From Symsagittifera roscoffensis (lineage: Eukaryota; Xenacoelomorpha; Acoela; Convolutidae), in assembly GCF_963678635.1 (NCBI RefSeq), contig NC_087067.1, positions 23,753,547-23,817,546 on the forward strand: DNA of 64,000 nt, read 5' to 3'. The notes under the pieces were generated by a model, which saw nothing but the letters and a program-made list of their open reading frames with translations, ran no database searches and was not told the DNA's origin. Below are positions 1 to 12,800 of the stretch, in pieces (within the stretch, counting starts at the first letter, position 1; each line of letters opens with the position of its first letter). Position numbers and translations under genes: made by a program.

Positions 1-3000
1 CAACGTGCTGCATCAACAATCGGTATATCTCTAGATTTTTTCCTCCCAGCTTCAACTTGTCGTATGAAGTCAGCGTTTCCAGCTCTATCCCCAACAGGCT
101 CCACGCGAACATCAGTTGTCCTGCAGTCCTGATAAAGGGATTCGCCATCAGTGGTGGTGCCGATGAGGATGTCCTCATCGCCTCTTCAAAATGATCCTTC
201 AATAAGTTCTGCCAGGATCTCTTCAGCTGGTTTGCCAACTCTATCTTGTTGACCTCAGCCTTCTGCTGGGTGGCCCAGCTGTATCGTTTGCGAGCCACTC
301 CACTGTTCAACTTCTTCAAACAGCCTTCCATCTCCTTCAATGTCTCGAGAGCTATCCACCATGGTCGGGAGGTGTTTCTGGTTTTACTTTTCTCAAGTGG
401 ATCACTGGTCACTTGCTTCCCGACAGCTTGATGCTCACTTGAGACCCACTCTTTGCCAACATCTACTTCCCAGGTCTGCCCGCTCGTCGAACCTCGCTTC
501 ATTTTTATTCTTTGAGGTTTGAAATCCTCCTCCGTCACGGAACTAGTGGGATTCTCCATTTCTTTTTCTATGTCGAGCAGTTTCCTCGGTTCGTAGCTAC
601 TCTTGTAGGCTGCCGTTTTCCATCGCGCCAGAACCATGGGAGCCGTCTCTCTCAAGTCTTTTTCCGAGACCGCGTCAGCTGAAGGACTGCCCATTCCCTC
701 CACGTCTCTCTTCCTCTTGCGAGACCTCACGTCTTTGCTTGGGGGCGTCATTGGTATCATCACTGATTCAACTTCCTTTTCTCCAGCCAACTCTTGCCTC
801 CCCCCTGCTCGAGCCTTAAGGATATTAGTACTTTTAATCATATTACTAGTTCCTACCTTATCCCCCCTTGTACACTTAATTATTTTATTGTCAGTTTTCT
901 GTTTCGGAGTAGAGCTGTCTTTACATTTGTCTTCTCTGGTCTTTCTTGACTTTCTCAACTCGACCATTTTGTTCAGTAGTTCCACTCTAGCTTTCTCTTC
1001 TAAACCCGTCCCCACCAGGACAGGCTCACCAAACTTCACCACCGTGTCCCACAGTTCTTCTTTGAAATTATCCAACGTGGTGTCTTCATCCACTTCTCGA
1101 TTGAATTCGCTCAAGAACTTTTGCCAAGCATCTCCATCCAGAGTGCCCAGGAAGGCGTCTCTGTTTCCCTCGAAGGTATTCTTCTCCCTCCTCTCCGTAC
1201 TCAAGAAGATCATTCCCATGTTGGGATTCTCGCTTGTCAACGACATTTCCGGGTACTTGCGAGGGGACGAGGTCAAAGGTGGCGTGGGAGTATCTGCCCA
1301 GTTTTCTTCACTCAGGTCTTTCAACAATTCCTGCGCTGTGAATTCCACTTCCGTTGGCTTTTGCTCCGGTGTGTTTCCCACTTCCATATCCTCTCCTGCC
1401 TCACTGAGGGTTTCATCCATGCTTTCGTCTCCTGACTCTGCTTCCCTTCTCTCAAAGATCCTCTTGAATCGATCTGCCACGGTGCCACTCTTTTTATCCC
1501 CAGGGATGCCTACTGGAAGGGGTGATGGTGTCGCTGAACTCGTCGCCTCACCTTTTGTCAGTGCCACGTACAATGGACCTGCTGCATCTAACTTCTTTCC
1601 TTCTCTATTACGCTCCATCAGCTCAAGTCCGTAAGGTGCCCGGTACTTCCTTGTGGCAAATAGCATCGCGTCTGCTTTCAGTGCTACATGCCCTTCTTCC
1701 ACTATCATCCTACCATCGTCCCATACCGGCAGCTGGTTCTCTAGGCCTGCCCGCTTAAGTACTCTCAAGGTATCTCGCACGTCGAATTTAGGGGGCATCG
1801 ATCCTCTGATTTTCTTGGCTTGAGTCGTCCATGAGTTTATCTTCACATCGCTAGTATGGAAATAAATTGCTGCAGTATAGCCGATGAAGAGCGGATCCCA
1901 GCCGTCAGTAAACTCCTTCTGCCGTTCTTCAGTCGTGGTTCTCGCGTAGGAGGATGGGACAACCAGGGAACTGTTCATCCCTAGGGTCATTCTCCTCACT
2001 ATGGGGAACTCGGGAATGCTCGTCGGTAGGGCTTCTCTCTCCAATATCGCTTCCAGCTCCTTTTTCACCAACTCGAAACTTTTTGTCCATGCAGGGATTC
2101 TCAAGATTTCTTGTCCATTGGCTGCCAAGGGATTCAAGTTCCAAAACTTGGGGTAAGTTTCGATGGGGCCCTCGCGCTTGCCTCCCATCCGGCATTGCAT
2201 TTGTCCTCGGAAACTGTACACGATCAACTCTGGATCCTTCACCTTTCCGAAGAGCACCGTGTTGCTCATTTGTGCCCTTAGCACCTCTTGCTGGCACCAG
2301 TTCAGTGTCGTTCCATCCAGTACGCTTATGAGGCTCACGTGGGTCACGGAGTATCGATAAGCTGTCACCAAGGGATCTGGAAATGCGAACGTGACAGCCG
2401 GTCCATATATACAAGTCACGACCTCCCCCAGCCCCCGGATAATCCCCATGGGATCCGATCTCATGGCCAGGCATAGATCCGTTAATAGGGGCATGCCTCC
2501 ATTCACTTTTCTCCACTCCTCTCTGGTCTTCGGGCTCTTTTCTTCGCCAGTCAGGTGCCTGTTCTGCATCAGTAGATACTGCACGAGCAGCGTCCTTAGC
2601 CCGGCTGCACACTTGTACGAGTAGGTCTCAATACTCGAGTGTGTTCTTCCCATCGCCAGGGGCTCCCCATACCTCATCAATCGGTGAAATGACGCCAGTT
2701 AACCGTGGGTCAGGAGTACTAACGTCAAGTATCCATCTATTCTGAGGGCGTCCACACCACGACTGAACATGTATGCGGGGCCCATATTAAACAAGTATCT
2801 TGGGTAGACCAGGTACAGCGCCAGCAACAGGCTGATCGGCATATTCAACATCTCCTGTATAAACGCATCAAAGATCGTCTCCTTCGCACTGTACACCTCA
2901 GTCAGGAACTCTCTTCCCCAACAAGGACTCAAGAACTCGAGAATCTCATGATCCCTCCTCGTCTTCAGCTCACCCCACGCGTGCTCTCTCCAAAATCCTC

Positions 3001-6000
3001 CAATCGTGACCTCATTGGCTGCCGTGACGAACCTGCCAACCGTCATCCCCTTTTCCTCAGCTTTTCCCAGTTGCTCCTCGAGAAACTCCCAGATCTGCTT
3101 CACCAGAGGCGGCGCATCCTCTCTTGTTTTCCTCGTGGCATTTTCCAACCTTGGGCTTAAGAAGGGCCATCTGCCTCCCTCTTGCGCCAACCGATTCCCC
3201 ATCGACTCCAGCTGTTTCTCCGATGTGGCCACGTTCTGTCTTTCGTTGTTTGGCCCTCTAGATCTGCTGGTCGAGCTCGTAATGGTCAACTCCATGTCCC
3301 GAAACCACAGAATAGCCGTCAGGTGAATTATCACTGGGTGATCATCCCTAAGGATCGGGCTGAGCTTGAGTTGCCTGGCAAAGTTAGATACTTCCAGTAG
3401 GAGGACCTCGTCCAATACGATGAGGATATCAGCCAACTCGTGAAAGCCTCTCAATGCATGGGAGACGTCCGCCCACGCTGCCGCGAGTTCTGACTTGCAC
3501 AGCCTCAAGTTCGTCGGTTCCAATTCTCGGTTGGGAGCTGCCATCAGGACACGCCACCCATTCCCCTCTGCGATCAAGATCAAGATCGCGTACACGAATT
3601 GCAGAGCCAGCGGCATGCTCGAGTACCCGGGGGATGTTGTGAACGCCACTCTTGTCTTGGCGCCGAATCTTGAGGCAACATTCTCCTGTACTTCATTAAT
3701 CGCCGCGAATAAGGTCTGGATGGCCTCCCAGATCCTCTTTGGCGTAGGTTCACCACCCTTGAGCTGCTCAAGAAATCCCGTTGCGTGCAGATGATCGTTC
3801 ATCCCCGCAAACAGCAGTAACTCAGGTTCGCAGGGCATTTCTGACTTTATTGCCACTACCAGGGTCAACATCTGGTTCAGTTCCGCACCCGGCAAGGTGT
3901 ATATCAGGGTTTCTGGCCAAAACAACTTGGGAGACGTACCTTCGAAATCTGATCCTGCCACGATCACCACCCTTGCTGCAGCTGGGTCTGCTCTGTCGTA
4001 GACCGCTAAGGTTTTGGCCAGTTGCGCCTGCCCACAGGGTTTCCCATATCGGGGGTCATTGGCCAATTTTGCGCCTTCATATTCGGCGTCTGGTAACTCC
4101 ATCTCTCTTGGGTTCATCAGTTTGTCGACCACTCTCAACTGTGCTGGAGTGGCCACTCTAATTCTGGCAATGCTGGTCCGGTGCTTGGGAGGCTCCACCA
4201 CCAGTCCCGGGCTCCCCAAGGACTTGAGAGGTCTGTAATTAATTGGTCCCATCATCGACCTAGTGGGAATTCCACTCAGGTCTGCTGTCTCTGTCAACTT
4301 CGCTCTCGAGAAACGCGTTTCATGAGCCTTCAACCAGTCCACGCACTTGTGCCTCCCCAAGTCTTCATGTGAGACCTGCTCAAGACCCAAAGCCCTCGCT
4401 AGCTCCTGTCTACACTCTAGGTCTTCCAGATCCAGTTCCTTGACCTTCTCCTCATACTTCTGTCTGCTGGTCTCCAGTGGCTTCTCTGACCTCTTTTTCT
4501 CCGCAACCACCACTGAGGACATTACCGACCCCTGGGGAGTTGCTGATGTCACTTCATCAGCTTCCATGGGCGTGGTGCTCGGCAACTTGGCCCGGCTATT
4601 CCTCTCACTATCTCTAGAATCGGCCCTCTCGCCCAAGCGACTCGACAAAGATCTCGGGTTGAAGAAGGGTGGGTTTGGGGGTGGCCCGAACGTGACCTGT
4701 GCTGTTTCCAGCAAATCCGTCTCTAGCGCGCATATATGCTTTTGAAAGACGTCGTTCAACCATTCCACCCCTCTGGGCCTGTCAAAGTGAATGCCATCCG
4801 CAGATGCATTGTCAGGGAAAGAGGTTAATTCCATTTGCTCAGCCACGTCCAGTAGCCTAAGGGGAAGGACACTCCTCTGATGAATCTTCCTGATTGTTTC
4901 GTTCAGGCTGCGCACTTTCGTATTCATCTCTACCGCATGTTGATCCGCTCCCATGTTGTAGGGAACAGTACACACCGTGAGAATGGACGGGTCCATTTGG
5001 ATCCGTATCTCCTCGAGAATGCAGCTCATCTTTTCATGCAGCCTTGTCACCTTCCTCGCTTCCCCCCTTGACACATCATTCGTCCCGACCATCAGGGTGA
5101 CTGTGTACACGCTCACCATCCCTAGCATCTCAAGAGTCGCTAACATCTGCGGCGTTGCGGCTCCGGCGAAGCTCAAGATTCCCGTTTGCCAATGGGATTG
5201 GATCCGGGTCAGCACCCGCAGCAAGCTGTCTCCAATGATCAAGTGAACCGAGCCTTCAGGCACTCGAGGATACGTGAAGTACTCCACCCAAGTCGCATCG
5301 TGGAAGCAATCTCTTCTCTCTCTCTGCGCCGGATTCCAGTCTATACGATTGTGCTTGCGATATCTCCCATCCGTATTCTTCTTGTAGCTCGAGATCATCA
5401 CACTCCTGACAGGCTGTTCCCCCCAAGTCGAGGGTAAATCCACTCTTACCGGACTCTCGCGATTCCTCAGCTGTAACCTCTCCTGCAACTCTTTCAGCCG
5501 TGACGAGCCGCCACTACTACCTGGGGTCGAACTCGGTGTGTATCCAGGCAGCGCGACGTCCATCAATGGTCGTATTACTTGAGTCTCCATTCCACGCAGG
5601 GAGGACGTTGATTCGGGTGGTATCCATACCTCCAGCCCCTCATTCATATGTTCTTGCGCCGCACGATCGAGGTTGAATCGTCCCTTTGACCTAGGAGCTT
5701 CGTCCACCTCCATGCGTGACTCTGGCCTTGAGACAGTCACTACCCGCTCTTTGGGCCTAGCCCCTTTTTGCATATCGAGCTCGCGCTGTTGTTGCTGGAT
5801 CCTCTCAAGTTTTGCTTGATCTCTCTCGAGAGCCTGCTTCAGCTGCTCACAATTCGCGGCATTCTCCCGCACCCTTTCTGCCTGCAGCCGTTCCGCCTTC
5901 ATTATGTCCAATTCTCTCCGCGCTTGATCCCTCTCGAGCACCGCTTGATCCCGGTCGAGGTTCGCCTTATTCTTCTCCCGCTGGGTTCTCTCGAGTTCTT

Positions 6001-6445
6001 TTTTCATGGCACTGACGTCCGGATAAGCCTCCCCCGTCTGCTGTGCCCGTGACATCGACAGTACTTTACTCGTACTCTGGCTCGCGGGCCTGACTGATGG
6101 TCTGGCCGGCAGTGGGAATTCCCCCGCGCCATACTCTGTGTTGTTGTTTAGACCAGGGTTCCTCGCCAAATCGAACCCCCTTATCGCTCCATCCACGTTC
6201 CAGGACAGCCATCTGGTCTGTGCTTGATCGGACACCCCTTCAGTGGTGTAGCCTACCATCAAGACCGCCTCCGTCGCAGACTCTCGACACTCGCCCTCAT
6301 CCTCCAATTGTAGGATGGCGTTCAGCATCACTGCCATTCTCTCGTTCACTTGAGTGTAATCCAGATCTCTCAGCCGTCTGTACAGTTCGTCAAGTGTGGG
6401 CTTTTTCAGAGCCGATGGCATGGACTTCCAGTATCGATCGGCCAT
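1..6445 (-). pseudogene. Copy A ORF2: giant SGNH-hydrolase protein, partial, lightly broken
   Basis: Second gene of the element, in the position of an envelope gene. From the ATG at 6445: a conserved N-terminal module (about 1-110, with LDELYRRL and an EFPLPARP end); a long coiled coil (about 140-225); a linker; an SGNH hydrolase domain (GDS near 404, GTND near 451, DGIH near 552); a conserved linker; a second SGNH-like segment (AGSD near 830, AGMNDH near 882); then a long region of unknown type that matches copy C to the left edge. It is cut by the window edge and has about one or two breaks. No signal peptide, membrane anchor or fusion peptide typical of an envelope protein is visible. Role unknown; the hydrolase assignment is by motif. 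Confidence 0.85.
4735..5250 (-). other. SGNH (GDSL) hydrolase domain in copy A ORF2
   Basis: All four family blocks are visible: HLIIGDSLL (nucleophile Ser), SFAGAA (oxyanion Gly), VGTNDVS (Asn), and DGIHFD (Asp and His). Spacing of about 150 residues from Ser to His fits small SGNH esterases. Similar domains are known from ORF1 of CR1-type LINEs and have been reported as an extra ORF in some bdelloid rotifer LTR elements. Confidence 0.8.
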
Positions 6446-6859
6446 TTCTGTGACTTCGATTGACTCTTTGAGTATTAGTACTTGAGTTTTACCTGAGCAA
6501 CTTGAGTTTTCTTGAGATGTCGTTCTCTTCTTTTGATTAAATACAGATGAGTAGTCAATTTGAGATCAACAAATCAATCTGAAAATAACACCCGATATTT
6601 AGACCGACAAGCTGTGTTCCTAACCAGAAAGCCCCATTACTTTTATGATTAAAAACCCTCCCCTTTTCGCCCTACTAAAATGATTCAATTTAAATTTTCT
6701 AAAAAACATGCAGACACATTTTATGTTTTAGCACCATCATTCATTTAAAATGATAATTGTCATGCCAATCACCCATGAGATCCCTTACCTGTTTCGTACC
6801 CCAATACCTAGCTCAAGATTCTTCCCTCACACCCGACTCGACGCTCCCGTGTACCTGAC
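6446..6859 (-). other. Gap between gag-pol and ORF2 with splice-acceptor-like site (copy A)
   Basis: No gene seen in this 0.4 kb. On the sense strand GTTATTTTCAG (acceptor AG ending at 6579) is followed by ATTGATTTGTTGATC, matching the equivalent sites in B and C, 133 bases before the ORF2 start. A donor-like ACAGGTAAGG also lies on the sense strand near 6784-6793. The stretch before the ORF2 ATG is rich in CTTGAG/CTCAAG. Confidence 0.5.
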
Positions 6860-9800
6860 TCAGGCGATGCTCAAGTAGTACTTCTTGTGAAGATGCACCA
6901 CTATCTCCGTTTCTGCAAAGACCACATGAAGAATGGCGTACAATTCTCTCGAGCTCAGTTTGCCCCTGTTTGGGTCGTACACCGGCACCGAGACCTCCAA
7001 TATTCCTCTTTCAATCATGAAGTCGCGTAGTCTTGTCAGAGCCAATATCACGTGTTCGGGATCAATTGTGTTCCTGTCGTTGACTCTCGTTACTAGGAAG
7101 CAGAGGTATTTGCCCGGGACTTGTGCCACTGACGGTGGAAGCGCCGCCATGCCTCCCAATCCTGGCCTCTGTCTGAACAGAAACTCTACGTTCTGGTATT
7201 CTGTTTTGAAGTCAGCCTCCAATCTTGATTTGAAACTCATGTCCGCCGTGATGCAGATCGCGCTGGTCCTGTTTGACAGGATGAAGTCGCTATCCGTTAT
7301 CATGATGTTCTCTGAGTATTCATTGGGTATTTCGAATTTCGTTTTGAAATTCCTTCCTATGGTAGGCTCTGGTTCTTCTTCCTCCAGTTCCAATCCGCTT
7401 GTTTCCCTCACTTCCTTGAGCTTCTTTATCATCGAATTTTCGGTGTGGGTAAGTCCTACCCCCACTCCCCGGACAAAAATATTTATCGACGTCCCCGTCG
7501 ATGTAGTCGGGTCTGAATTGTCTTTAGGGATGTCCAGTGGCCTGTCTGTTGCTGTCCATCCGAAAAGAGGCTCCGCTGTCTTCATGTACTTTGCTGCTGA
7601 TACATCGACTTGCTGCATGCTTTGTCCTTCGTGACCCTCGTCTTTGACATCACGCATCCACTCTAGAATCCTCAAGTTCGTATTCTCCCTCCTTTCTATT
7701 TCACCCTGCTCGAGATCCGTCTCCACTTCTGGCGTCGAGTAATCATCCTGCGGATAATGTCCACCATCGTCAATGACCTGCCATTCCTCTCCAGCTTCCA
7801 GTTCGCCTACGCCTAGTAGTTCATCGCTTAACTTTTCTGGCTGTATCTTATCGATCAAGAAGTCATCCCCGTACCTATTGTACCTCATGCCTGTGCGTTT
7901 ACGATTGCCCGTCCTGGTTTCCGGTGGTGTTGGTCGATCCGGTTCCATCCACTTCGGTACCTCGTTTTGCTCTGGGTCGTTCCAGTCTTCTTCTACAAAT
8001 GAACCTGCATCCGACTCCACTTCTATCTTTTCGTTGTCGTCCAAGCTCAAGTTCTCATTACCATCATTTTTCTCTCTGGTGCCTTTCTCATTCACTTCGC
8101 ACGCTGGTTCCACCACCAGGTAGTCAAGACCCTCCATGTCTTTCGGCAGGCACCAATCCTCCGGGGACGGAACGTGAGGTTTCAGATTTTCGTAATGTGC
8201 TGCTCGCCCTGTACTCAAGCGATAGAACCTTCCTTGTTGATGTACTTCCGTAATCATGAACGGTCCTCTCCATTTCTTGAGTAGTTTCTTTGTTCCCTTG
8301 GGCGGTATGACGTTTTGAAAGACCCACACGTATTGGCCCACTTCGTATGGCTTTGCTCTCAGTATCTTTTCGTCATATTTCTTGCGTTGCCTCGTTTGCG
8401 CTTGTGCCGTGTTTCTCCGACATAGCTCGTTCAGCTCTTGTTGTCTTTTGATCGCTTCCTTCACGTATGCTTGAGGCGACGTCCTCTTCCCCTCGTACTC
8501 CGGATAGAAGAATGTCAGAGGCATTGCCCTTTCCCTGCCCGTCAACATCATGAAAGGGCTGATACCCGTTGTAGAGTGCTGGGTACTATTGTAGGCTCCT
8601 ACTACCTGTGGCAGGTATTTGTCCCAGTCCGTCATGTACCTTGAGCAGTACACCCTGAGCATGTTGACTAGTGTCCTGTTCTGTCTTTCTACCAACCCAT
8701 TGGTCTGTGGATGATAGGTCGTCGAGTGTGCTTGAGCAATGTGTGACCTCTTCATCAATTCTTTTGTTAAGTCCCCCACAAAAGCCTTGCCGTTGTCTGA
8801 CTGGAAAGTCATTGGGCAACCATACCGCGATATCCAATGCGTTATCAGGTGATCACATGTTTCCTCTGCTGAGGCTGTCTGGCACGGAACTGCTTCCGCC
8901 AACTTGGTGAAGTGATCTATTATAACTAGTACTTGGTTATAACCCGATTCCGTCATGCAGATTTTCTGATGGTCTATCTGCACCACTTCATTGAATTCCG
9001 AACTCTCGACAGACTTGAGGGGAAACTTCATCTTCCTTGGGTCTTTTACTTGAAGGCATGCTAGGCAGGCATTCACCCATCTCTCGCAAGCTTTTCTCAT
9101 TCCCGGCCAGTCAAACCTGTGAAGTATCCTTTGTTGTACTTTATCTATCCCCTGATGGCCCATTTGGTCGTGTGATCTGAAGAGCACTTCCGTTTGGTAC
9201 AGTTGTGGTAGTATGATGAGGTTGTGTTTGTGTAATATCTTTTCCTCGTCTCTCCTCTTGCACGCTACCACCCCTTCCGCTGTGTGGTAAAGTAAGTCTC
9301 TCTTTTCTTTGTAGAACTGGCTCAAGATCTTGTAGCTGTCTTCCTCAAGTTCCCCCTTCTCCTTGACTCCAGAATGGATCCATTTGGAGAGGTTACTTGT
9401 CATTTTGTCATTCTTCTGGGCCCTTATTAGGTCAGACAGTCTATATCTCGCCTTAACGTGCTCCTTTAACGCCATGATCTGTCCATTCATCTCACCAGGA
9501 TTGTGGATGTCATCGCTCAGTTTCACACATATTATCCTTTTCATGATCTTCATGTCGTCCTCTGGTACCAGATTCGTTCTGACGTTTGAGTTGCACGATA
9601 GTTCCCTAAGAGGCTTTCTTGAAACTGCTATTTTCTCGAGCTCTGTTCCACCTCGTACCTCTTGCATTTCCAGATTGTACGTTCCTGAAGATGGATCTGT
9701 CTGTAATTCCCTGTCGTGCTGTCTCATCTTCTCTTCCGCCAGTATCATGCATAGACTGTCTTGATCCTCACTGCTCTCGTCCGAGTCTTCATCCCATTCT

Positions 9801-12800
9801 TTACGCTCCCCGGACAATTTTCCTTCTCCGGTTTCGTCTTCTTTCATGAATCTGGACCACTCCCCGGACTCTTGATCTAATCCCAGGTGTTCAATTTCTT
9901 CTCTGAATGTCACTTTCTTATCCCTGACTTTTGTTTGCTCCAGAATTTTTTCGGGGATTTTCTCAACTAGTGATCGCACAACTTCCTTGCTATCAGTGGT
10001 GATCCCTTTTGAGACGTCAGTATTGTTCACTGTTTTTTCTCTCCGAAGTATGGTTAGTTCCGGTGCCTCCTGACTTTTCCCTTGGATCACGGGTTTGTCA
10101 TCCGATAGTTTCTCAAGCAACCTCATTAAGTCTTCATCTATTTGGACCGTTCCCTCCTCTACCTGGGTGAGATCGTGACCTTTTGCCTTGAGTGTTTCCC
10201 TCACGATTTTGGACTTGAGCATTATTCCTACCGGAATCCCTCTGCTTTTCTTCAAGATGGTCTTTTCAAGAGACTCTTTTGGCAATTCGGGATGATCTTC
10301 AATCGGTTTACCTGATTTGTCCAGCCATCTCGTGAGTGGAAGACTGTCGTATGTTTCTTTGTCCATAAAGGAGAAACCATCTTTGATCTCAGGTCTGTCC
10401 GCCTCTCTTTGTTCTTGTCTCTCGTAGAACTCCGTCTTCTTGCTCAAGCTGTCGGCATTTTGATGTTTGTCTCGCGTTCTATGTTCAATTATCATGTTGT
10501 ATCCGTCCAAGCGAACTATCCATCTCCCAATGTAGCTCTGGTCCATTGAGTACGTTTTCAGCCAGCTTAATGCTCGGTTATCTACTCGCAGTTTGAAAGG
10601 TTCACTGCCTAGGTACGCTCTGTATTTCTCGACAAAGGTGACCACTGCGAACATCTCTGCTTTCGGTGCTCCGTACTTCATTTCTGTGTCACTTAGGACT
10701 TTGCTCCCGTATGCTATTGGTCTCAAGACTGTCTTCCCATTCCATTCTTGTTCTTGATGGAGAACCCCAGAAATCGCGACTACCGACGCATCTGTGTCCA
10801 GCACGTACATCCCCTTCTCAGTCGGCATACCCAGTACTGGTGCCTCACATAGCTCTTTCTTTATTCTCTGGAATGACTCTTCTGCTGCGTTGTTCCACGT
10901 GAACTTCTTGCCCTTGTGTCTCATTAATTGTTGCATCGGGTATACCTTGTCCGCGTAGCCTTTGATGAACTCCCTGTAATAGTTAGCGAAGCCCAGGAAG
11001 CTCATCAACTGGTGCTCTGTCTTCGGTGATTTCCAGGTTAGGACTGCTTCCACGGCGTCTGGGTCAGGTCTGATGCCGTGCTTGTCTACCATCCTGCCCA
11101 AATATTTTATTGAGTCCTTGAGTATTTCACACTTTGATGGTTTGCATTTCAGCCCCGATCTTTTCATGCACGCGAACACCTCATCAAGTCTCTCAATGTG
11201 GTCTTCTAGTGTTGGCGTTGCTATTACCACGTCGTCCACATAGCACATTACCAGGTTGCCGTACTTCTTCGTCACGCCTATCAGCGCGTGTGCCATCAGC
11301 CGTTGAAACGTGGCTGTGGCATTGCAGAGTCCAAACGGCATCCGTTTCCATTGAAACAGACCTAACTCGCAGGCGAACCCTGTCTTGTCCCTGTCTTGTT
11401 TCCTTAATGGTACCTGCCAAAAAGCCGAGCCTAAATCAAGAGTCGTAAAAAATTTTGCATCACCTAACTTCGAGAGGCTTTCATCAATTCTAGGTATGGG
11501 ATAGGCATCCTTCACCGTGACGGAGTTCAGGTATCGAAAGTCACAACAGAACCTCAACTGGTCGCCTTTCTTTTTGGCCATCACTACTCCACACGCCCAC
11601 GGTGACTTGGATGGTTCTATCATGTCATACTCTAGTAACGTCTCGATTTCTTTTCTACACGCGTCCGATTTGTGTGGGGTCATACGCCTCGCCCCCTCCC
11701 TGTGCGGTACCGCGTTTTCCTCAAGTTCTATTTCATGCTCCACAAAATTACAACACCCGATATCCGCCTTATGCCTCGAGAAAACTTCTTCGTTCCGCTC
11801 TAGTACGTCTTTGATGGCTTCGAGCTGTTCATCTTTCAGTTTGCCCCTCAAATGTTCAATCTCCGGCAGAACCGGTTTATCTGTCTGCATCTCATCTAGT
11901 GTGGGTCGCTCTGGAAAGTTTGAACAGCTCGACAGCCCATCGTCCGTTTCTGACTTAAGTGATTTAATTAGGCCTGAAGAATATTTAATTTTTTGCAATC
12001 GTCTCAAGTAACAAATTTTATCCCTGTGATTGGGACAATCAACAACTTCATTTTGTTTTAAGTTCTCAATCGTTTCATATCGAGTTTTAACCGGCAAAGC
12101 ATATCCCAGTTTCCTCCCTCTCTGTATCGTGATCGGTATGTCAAGGGTATTCAACAAGACACTGACGCAGAGACCACTCTTCGTTATCGAAAATGATCTT
12201 CCTAAAACAGCAGCACTTTGACTATTAGGGTTTGGAACTATACATACTTGCTTATTGTCACTTAGTTCATTGTAGTTTTTCATCCTCAAGCTCACGATTG
12301 CTGCTTCATTAGCTTTTAGCCTCACTCTCCTACTCAAGAATACCGGTGCTTTGTTTTCATTTGCCATTATCAAATTTACCGGTTTGATTGCGTACCTCCT
12401 ATCCGGGTTCCGTATCCTGAACATTGCATTATTTAGATCAATCGTTACGTCGAAATTCCTGATGAAGTCTCTGCCCAAAATGAATTGGTCAGATTCATCC
12501 AGGTTTTCTACCACGATGAAGCTCATCCACAGGTTACGTTCTCCCAAATTGAGGGCTATTATCGGCGTCCTGCCTAGCACCCGAAGGGCCCCTTTGTTCG
12601 CAGCTGACAGCCGTATTCTCGAGTCTATCAAATCATCTTTGTTGAAGCCCATTCGCTCCCAAGTCTCAATTGGTATGACACTCAAGACCGCTCCCGTGTC
12701 AAGTAACCCACGTAACTGAGTCTTCTTTCCACTTATGTCCAACACGTGCCCTGTCACGTCTGCTTCCGTTCCGATGTGCATTGCGTCTTCTTCAAGCATA

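Noticed and set aside
636-1634. A plus-strand gene of 332 codons
   Set aside because: It is antisense to ORF2 of copy A, whose minus-strand translation matches copy C; low-complexity serine/leucine content is typical of a shadow frame.
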